Shown: positions 13,176-15,634 of the stretch, piece by piece | Position numbering within the stretch: the stretch's first letter is position 1 | Layout: each line of letters opens with the position of its first letter | Source: Acidilobaceae archaeon | GTDB taxonomy: Archaea > Thermoproteota > Thermoprotei_A > Sulfolobales > Acidilobaceae | DNA length: 15,634 nucleotides | Direction of reading: 5' to 3' | NCBI GenBank assembly: GCA_027081695.1 | Contig: JALWJI010000098.1 | Span: forward strand, 1 to 15,634 | The notes under the pieces: model-generated | What the model was told of the DNA's origin: nothing | Seen by the model: only the letters and a program-made list of their open reading frames with translations | The model's database searches: none | Made by a program: the position numbers and the translations under genes

Positions 13176-14006
13176 TTAAGTCCTCAGTCTTTCATAACTC
13201 ATTTCTACTTTGAGTTTCGTTGCTTTCTTCTCTGCTCGTTTAATTGCTTTTGATAGGGCTTTCTCCAGAGTTTTAGGGTCGTGGCCGGTGAGATCGATGC
13301 GGTATTTTGGAGCTCCTATGGTGTATATACGGACTTGATACTTGTCTTCATCGCCTAGTGCCTTGTCTATCTCGTTCTTAATTGTCAGTAATAGTTCTCT
13401 GATACGCTCGACTCCGTCCGGCTCCCTACTCGTCGCGGTTATAATACCGCTTATCTTAACCTGTTTGACCTCGATGTGTGTTTTTGCTGCTTCGAGGACG
13501 GGCTTGATCCAATCCTCTGGGATACCAGCGTCTCTGAGTGCTTGTTCACCATATATGACGGCGTTTTCAAGGCCTGTCATTGCATCTCCATACGCGTCTT
13601 CTAGTTTCCAGATGACTTCTCTGTATGCTTCATCAACGCTTTTTCCTATTTTCTGGGCGACGAGTATAACTAGTGTTGCGGCTTTCACTTTTCTTTTATA
13701 CTGCATCATCTTACGACGTTTCTCTCCTTCCATTACTCTCTTCAGGCTTACGTCTACTTGTCCTCTCTTCTTGTATACTCGGATTACCTTTACAACGATC
13801 TTTTGTCCTGGTTTAACGACTGTAGCTATATTTCTAACCATTCTACTTGCTACTTCGCTCCAAGGCAGGAATGCTCTCATTCCTCCGTATTCGTCTAGGC
13901 TGAGGTAGGCGCCGAAATCGTATACTTCTTCGACTGTTCCTACCACGAGTTCCCCTACCATGGGTAGTCTGTGGCGTGGCTTCAACACTGTTCCCGGCGA
14001 TGACAT
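13176..14006 (-). CDS. eif2a: Translation initiation factor aIF2 subunit alpha
   Basis: aIF2-alpha is part of the heterotrimer that brings initiator Met-tRNA to the small subunit. The 276-residue protein has an N-terminal S1 domain (about 16-92: GELVVGTVEEVYDFGAYLSLDEYGG..., the SEVASRMVRNI loop at 50-60 that corresponds to the region regulated by phosphorylation in eukaryotes, and GQVDVSLKRV), a helical middle domain (about 95-180), and a C-terminal alpha/beta domain (about 185-275). Family length is about 260-275. ATG 14006 is preceded by GGTG nine bases upstream. It is followed by Nop10 as in other archaea, but the usual upstream partners L44e and S27e are absent; a translin gene precedes it instead. 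Confidence 0.95.
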   Translation of the reverse strand: MSSPGTVLKPRHRLPMVGELVVGTVEEVYDFGAYLSLDEYGGMRAFLPWSEVASRMVRNIATVVKPGQKIVVKVIRVYKKRGQVDVSLKRVMEGEKRRKMMQYKRKVKAATLVILVAQKIGKSVDEAYREVIWKLEDAYGDAMTGLENAVIYGEQALRDAGIPEDWIKPVLEAAKTHIEVKQVKISGIITATSREPDGVERIRELLLTIKNEIDKALGDEDKYQVRIYTIGAPKYRIDLTGHDPKTLEKALSKAIKRAEKKATKLKVEMSYERLRT

Positions 14007-14065
14007 TTAGTTTCACACCCTTGTAAGCTATGTACAGTTCTCAGAATAAATTATGTATTTGTCTG

Positions 14066-14758
14066 TTACCGTTTTGATGCGTATTCGAGATTTTGTTCCA
14101 ATATGCGTGTAAGCCTATTTCTATTCATTAGATCGACTAGGAGCGTCTTAAAGTCATCTACGATTCTCCTCGCCACATCAGTTTTATGTCTAACTCCAGG
14201 CAGCAAGGCTTCTGGATAATCTAGTGATCTTAGTTCAAGATAGATTGCTTCAATTATTAATAGTAGCCTTTCTGCTAATTCGTATTCGTTATTTCTTATT
14301 AGTTCTAGACCTAGGCGTTTCAGTTCTCCGGAGAGATCGCCAAGCCCTTGTAAGTATGGAACGGGTGGTATGTTTAGTTCCTTGTATCCCGGGAGTTTAC
14401 CATTCATTATTATCTCGATGAAAAGCTTAGCCTCCACGTATTCGCTAAGAGCGTTATTGACGAGTCCCGTATGGAGGAGTTCCGGATAAGGTTCAGCGAG
14501 AGCGAGGAGTTCTCTTGTTTTGTCTTCGCATAGTTGTAGATGCTCTGTCGCCTTGGAAAGGTCTCCCTTTAATGCTTCGACGATAGCCCATCCAGAGCGT
14601 CTTATTATCTCTCTTGTAAGTTTGATTATTTTTTCCCTAGTGGCGTCTAAGGTATCGAGTCTTTCTTTTATCTCAACAATGTTTGATGACAGGGTATCTT
14701 TAATAGATGTTATGGAGTCTTCGTTTAATGATTCCTTGAGCAGATTTATTAGGTCCAC
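14066..14758 (-). CDS. Archaeal translin family protein
   Basis: Translins are all-helical ring-forming proteins that bind single-stranded RNA/DNA, and some have RNase activity. The 230-residue form shows the family landmarks: a long first helix pair (NIVEIKERLDTLDATREKIIKLTREIIRRSG region, 26-56), EYVEAK (106-111), YLQGLGDLSGEL (135-146) and VRHKTDVARR (189-198). I place the start at GTG 14758, with GGTG eight bases upstream and a TATA-like TTATTATCAC further up; no other start codon occurs for a long way upstream. The frame stays open to 15055, but the added hydrophobic, cysteine-rich stretch is the antisense shadow of the Zn-ribbon gene. It is divergent from that gene and 59 bases upstream of aIF2-alpha, perhaps in the same transcript. 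Confidence 0.85.
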   Translation of the reverse strand: MDLINLLKESLNEDSITSIKDTLSSNIVEIKERLDTLDATREKIIKLTREIIRRSGWAIVEALKGDLSKATEHLQLCEDKTRELLALAEPYPELLHTGLVNNALSEYVEAKLFIEIIMNGKLPGYKELNIPPVPYLQGLGDLSGELKRLGLELIRNNEYELAERLLLIIEAIYLELRSLDYPEALLPGVRHKTDVARRIVDDFKTLLVDLMNRNRLTRILEQNLEYASKR

Positions 14759-14790
14759 TTTTCTAGCACCTGATGAATAGTTTCTGTCCT

Positions 14791-14846
14791 GTGATAATAA
14801 TATTAGTCGAGCGTAGCAGGCATTGAGGAGGATAGTAAATATATAG
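14791..14846. promoter_or_regulatory. Divergent promoters: translin (minus) and Zn-ribbon/EF-1beta (plus)
   Basis: The minus strand has TAATATTATTATCAC at 14791-14805, about 40 bases before the translin GTG. The plus strand has TAAATATATAG at 14836-14846, about 43 bases before ATG 14884. Both are TATA-like, and the 125-base gap separates the two transcription units. Confidence 0.45.
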
Positions 14847-14883
14847 TCCGTAGCCTCATAGGGTTTGCAGGGGAGAAGAGAGG

Positions 14884-15093
14884 ATGTCAACAATAGAAAT
14901 AAGGAAAATGGACGTCTATGACAACGTGAACCCGCCAATATGTACAAGCTGTGGTAGGATAGTAGCTCCAGGAGAAAAAGCAGTAGCATTTCTCTGTCCA
15001 AACTGTGGACAAGCAGTAATCTGGAGATGTAGCAAGTGTCGTGCTCAAGGCACACAGTATAAATGCCCCAACTGTGGCTTCATTGGACCATGA
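14884..15093 (+). CDS. Zn-ribbon protein with a predicted role in translation (COG2888/DUF1610 type)
   Basis: A 69-residue protein with four CxxC pairs: C20/C23, C38/C41, C49/C52 and C61/C64, i.e. two zinc ribbons, ending YKCPNCGFIGP. This pattern matches the small archaeal Zn-ribbon RNA-binding proteins (COG2888), which are typically encoded directly upstream of elongation factor 1-beta, as here (15 bases between genes). ATG 14884 is preceded by GGGGAGAAGAGAGG, a strong ribosome binding region. Its exact biochemical role is not established. Confidence 0.9.
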   Translation: MSTIEIRKMDVYDNVNPPICTSCGRIVAPGEKAVAFLCPNCGQAVIWRCSKCRAQGTQYKCPNCGFIGP

Positions 15094-15108
15094 CGAGGTG
15101 AATAGGAA

Positions 15109-15381
15109 ATGGCAAGAGTAGCTGTAATAATGAAAGTTCTTCCAAACGATGTAAGTATACAGCCTCAAGAACTACTCGAAAGAATCAAAAAAGCACTCCC
15201 AGAAGACTACCAGATAATGGGGAGCGGAGAAGAGCCAATTGCCTTCGGGCTCAAAGCACTAAAGATCATAATAGCAATACCTGAAGAAACAGAGGGCGGA
15301 ACAGAGAAGCTAGAGGAATTCCTAAAACAAGTAGAAGGCGTAGAAGAAGTAGAAATCGAGACAGTCCATAGACTAAGCTAA
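15109..15381 (+). CDS. ef1b: Elongation factor aEF-1 beta
   Basis: The 90-residue protein has the archaeal EF-1beta pattern: MARVAVIMKVLPNDVSIQPQELL at the N-terminus, ALPEDYQIMGSGEEPIAFGLKAL in the middle and VEGVEEVEIETVHRLS at the end. It is the nucleotide-exchange factor for aEF-1 alpha. Family length is about 88-92, so it is complete. The ATG at 15109 follows GAGGTGAATAGGAA, containing a GAGGTGA site, directly after the Zn-ribbon gene; the two are clearly one operon. Confidence 0.96.
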   Translation: MARVAVIMKVLPNDVSIQPQELLERIKKALPEDYQIMGSGEEPIAFGLKALKIIIAIPEETEGGTEKLEEFLKQVEGVEEVEIETVHRLS

Positions 15382-15557
15382 ATAGATCTCCCTCTCTAGC
15401 TTTATCCATCATTGCTCCAAACAATTCAATTTTCCTGACTTTAGAAATGTTGATTTTCAATTACAGAATAACCTATTATCATTATGCAATATAGACCATT
15501 AGTATCTATTATAGTTTATAATCCAGGGAAAAACGCATCCCTTACATGGGCTAATGA
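15382..15557. other. Intergenic region between ef1b and the permease
   Basis: 176 bases, AT-rich, with pyrimidine-rich patches after the ef1b stop that may end its transcript. A TATA-like TTTATAAT at 15515-15522 probably drives the next gene. No RNA gene or reliable small frame is seen. Confidence 0.4.
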
Positions 15558-15634
15558 ATGGGGATACCGGACCCAGGTAGCTACGAGCTAACAGTACTGC
15601 TGGGCCTCGCAGTAGCTTTCTACATGGCATGGAA
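15558..15634 (+). CDS. PiT-family inorganic phosphate permease, N-terminal fragment (runs off the right edge)
   Basis: The first 25 codons from ATG 15558 read MGIPDPGSYELTVLLGLAVA then FYMAW. A first membrane helix entering 'AFYMAWN' matches the start of PiT phosphate/sulfate transporters, where the next residues are normally the GANDVANA signature. That signature lies beyond the window, so the call rests on this short match and on the hydrophobic pattern. An overlapping ATG at 15554 stops after eight codons. The TATA-like element at 15515-15522 is at suitable distance. Confidence 0.6.
   Translation, partial: MGIPDPGSYELTVLLGLAVAFYMAW

Noticed and set aside
13342..13908. 188-codon plus-strand frame opposite aIF2-alpha
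   Set aside because: It is a long antisense shadow of a highly conserved gene, Ser/Leu/Phe rich, without ribosome binding site or promoter.
14759..15055. 99-residue hydrophobic N-terminal extension of translin
   Set aside because: It is antisense to the Zn-ribbon gene and the TATA region, is absent from the translin pattern, and a GTG with a ribosome binding site occurs exactly at the expected N-terminus.
15266..15460. Minus-strand frame antisense to ef1b extending into the 3' gap
   Set aside because: It is mostly the shadow of ef1b, with Leu-rich composition and no ribosome binding site.
1..15634. Mobile elements, CRISPR arrays, toxin-antitoxin pairs or other defence genes
   Set aside because: I looked for repeats with regular spacers, terminal inverted repeats, transposase or nuclease motifs and small paired toxin genes; none were found.

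Overview
The window reads as chromosomal core sequence from a hyperthermophilic Thermoproteota (Crenarchaeota), most like the Desulfurococcales and relatives. The evidence is archaeal-only information-processing genes (RpoF, TFS, PCNA, eukaryote-type primase, GINS, L21e, L44e, S27e, aIF2-alpha, Nop10, aEF-1beta), an ether-lipid enzyme (CarS), a CCA-encoding tRNA-Tyr with a bulge-helix-bulge intron, a C/D-box sRNA, TATA-type promoters, many GTG/TTG starts and GGTG-type ribosome binding sites. Genes are tightly packed. I see no insertion sequence, prophage, CRISPR array or defence island.

Layout. (1) 1-2367, minus strand: pus10, rpl21e, rpoF and the start of a DUF655 gene, the classic archaeal tRNA/ribosome/RNA-polymerase cluster. 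(2) 2479-5949, plus strand: transcript-cleavage factor TFS, a small unknown protein, PCNA, primase PriS, a GINS subunit of the Sld5/Psf1 (A-B) type, L44e and S27e. Most of these genes overlap by a few bases, so replication, transcription and translation factors are coupled in one unit. (3) 6031-6757, plus strand: an unknown helical protein followed by a well-formed C/D-box methylation-guide sRNA. (4) 6794-8505, minus strand: CDP-archaeol synthase CarS, a short RecA/Rad51-like ATPase, and a winged-helix-like protein. (5) 8589-10487, plus strand: a membrane-anchored, probably extracytoplasmic Lon-type (S16) serine protease with a long helical region and 12 N-glycosylation sequons. (6) 10506-12500, minus strand: family 4 uracil-DNA glycosylase with a degenerate PCNA-binding tail, a dolichol-phosphate-mannose-synthase-like GT2 enzyme fused to a GtrA domain, and a small unknown protein. 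(7) 12636-12759: tRNA-Tyr(GTA) with a 49-nt intron. (8) 12919-14758, minus strand: Nop10, aIF2-alpha and an archaeal translin. (9) 14884-15634, plus strand: a Zn-ribbon translation protein and aEF-1beta, then the first 25 codons of a PiT-type phosphate permease.

How the parts fit. The window concentrates replisome (PCNA, PriS, GINS), repair (UDG, RecA-like ATPase), transcription (RpoF, TFS) and translation/RNA modification (L21e, L44e, S27e, aIF2-alpha, Nop10, aEF-1beta, Pus10, tRNA, guide sRNA). The usual archaeal string L44e-S27e-aIF2alpha-Nop10 is broken here: aIF2alpha-Nop10 lies about 7 kb away on the other strand. Several start codons (Nop10, PCNA, TFS, S27e, L44e, translin) are better placed using ribosome binding sites and family alignment than by the longest open frame. 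I do not see a new multi-gene system. The strongest under-described items are the sRNA, the surface Lon-like protease with its divergent winged-helix neighbour, and the small unknown genes embedded in conserved operons.
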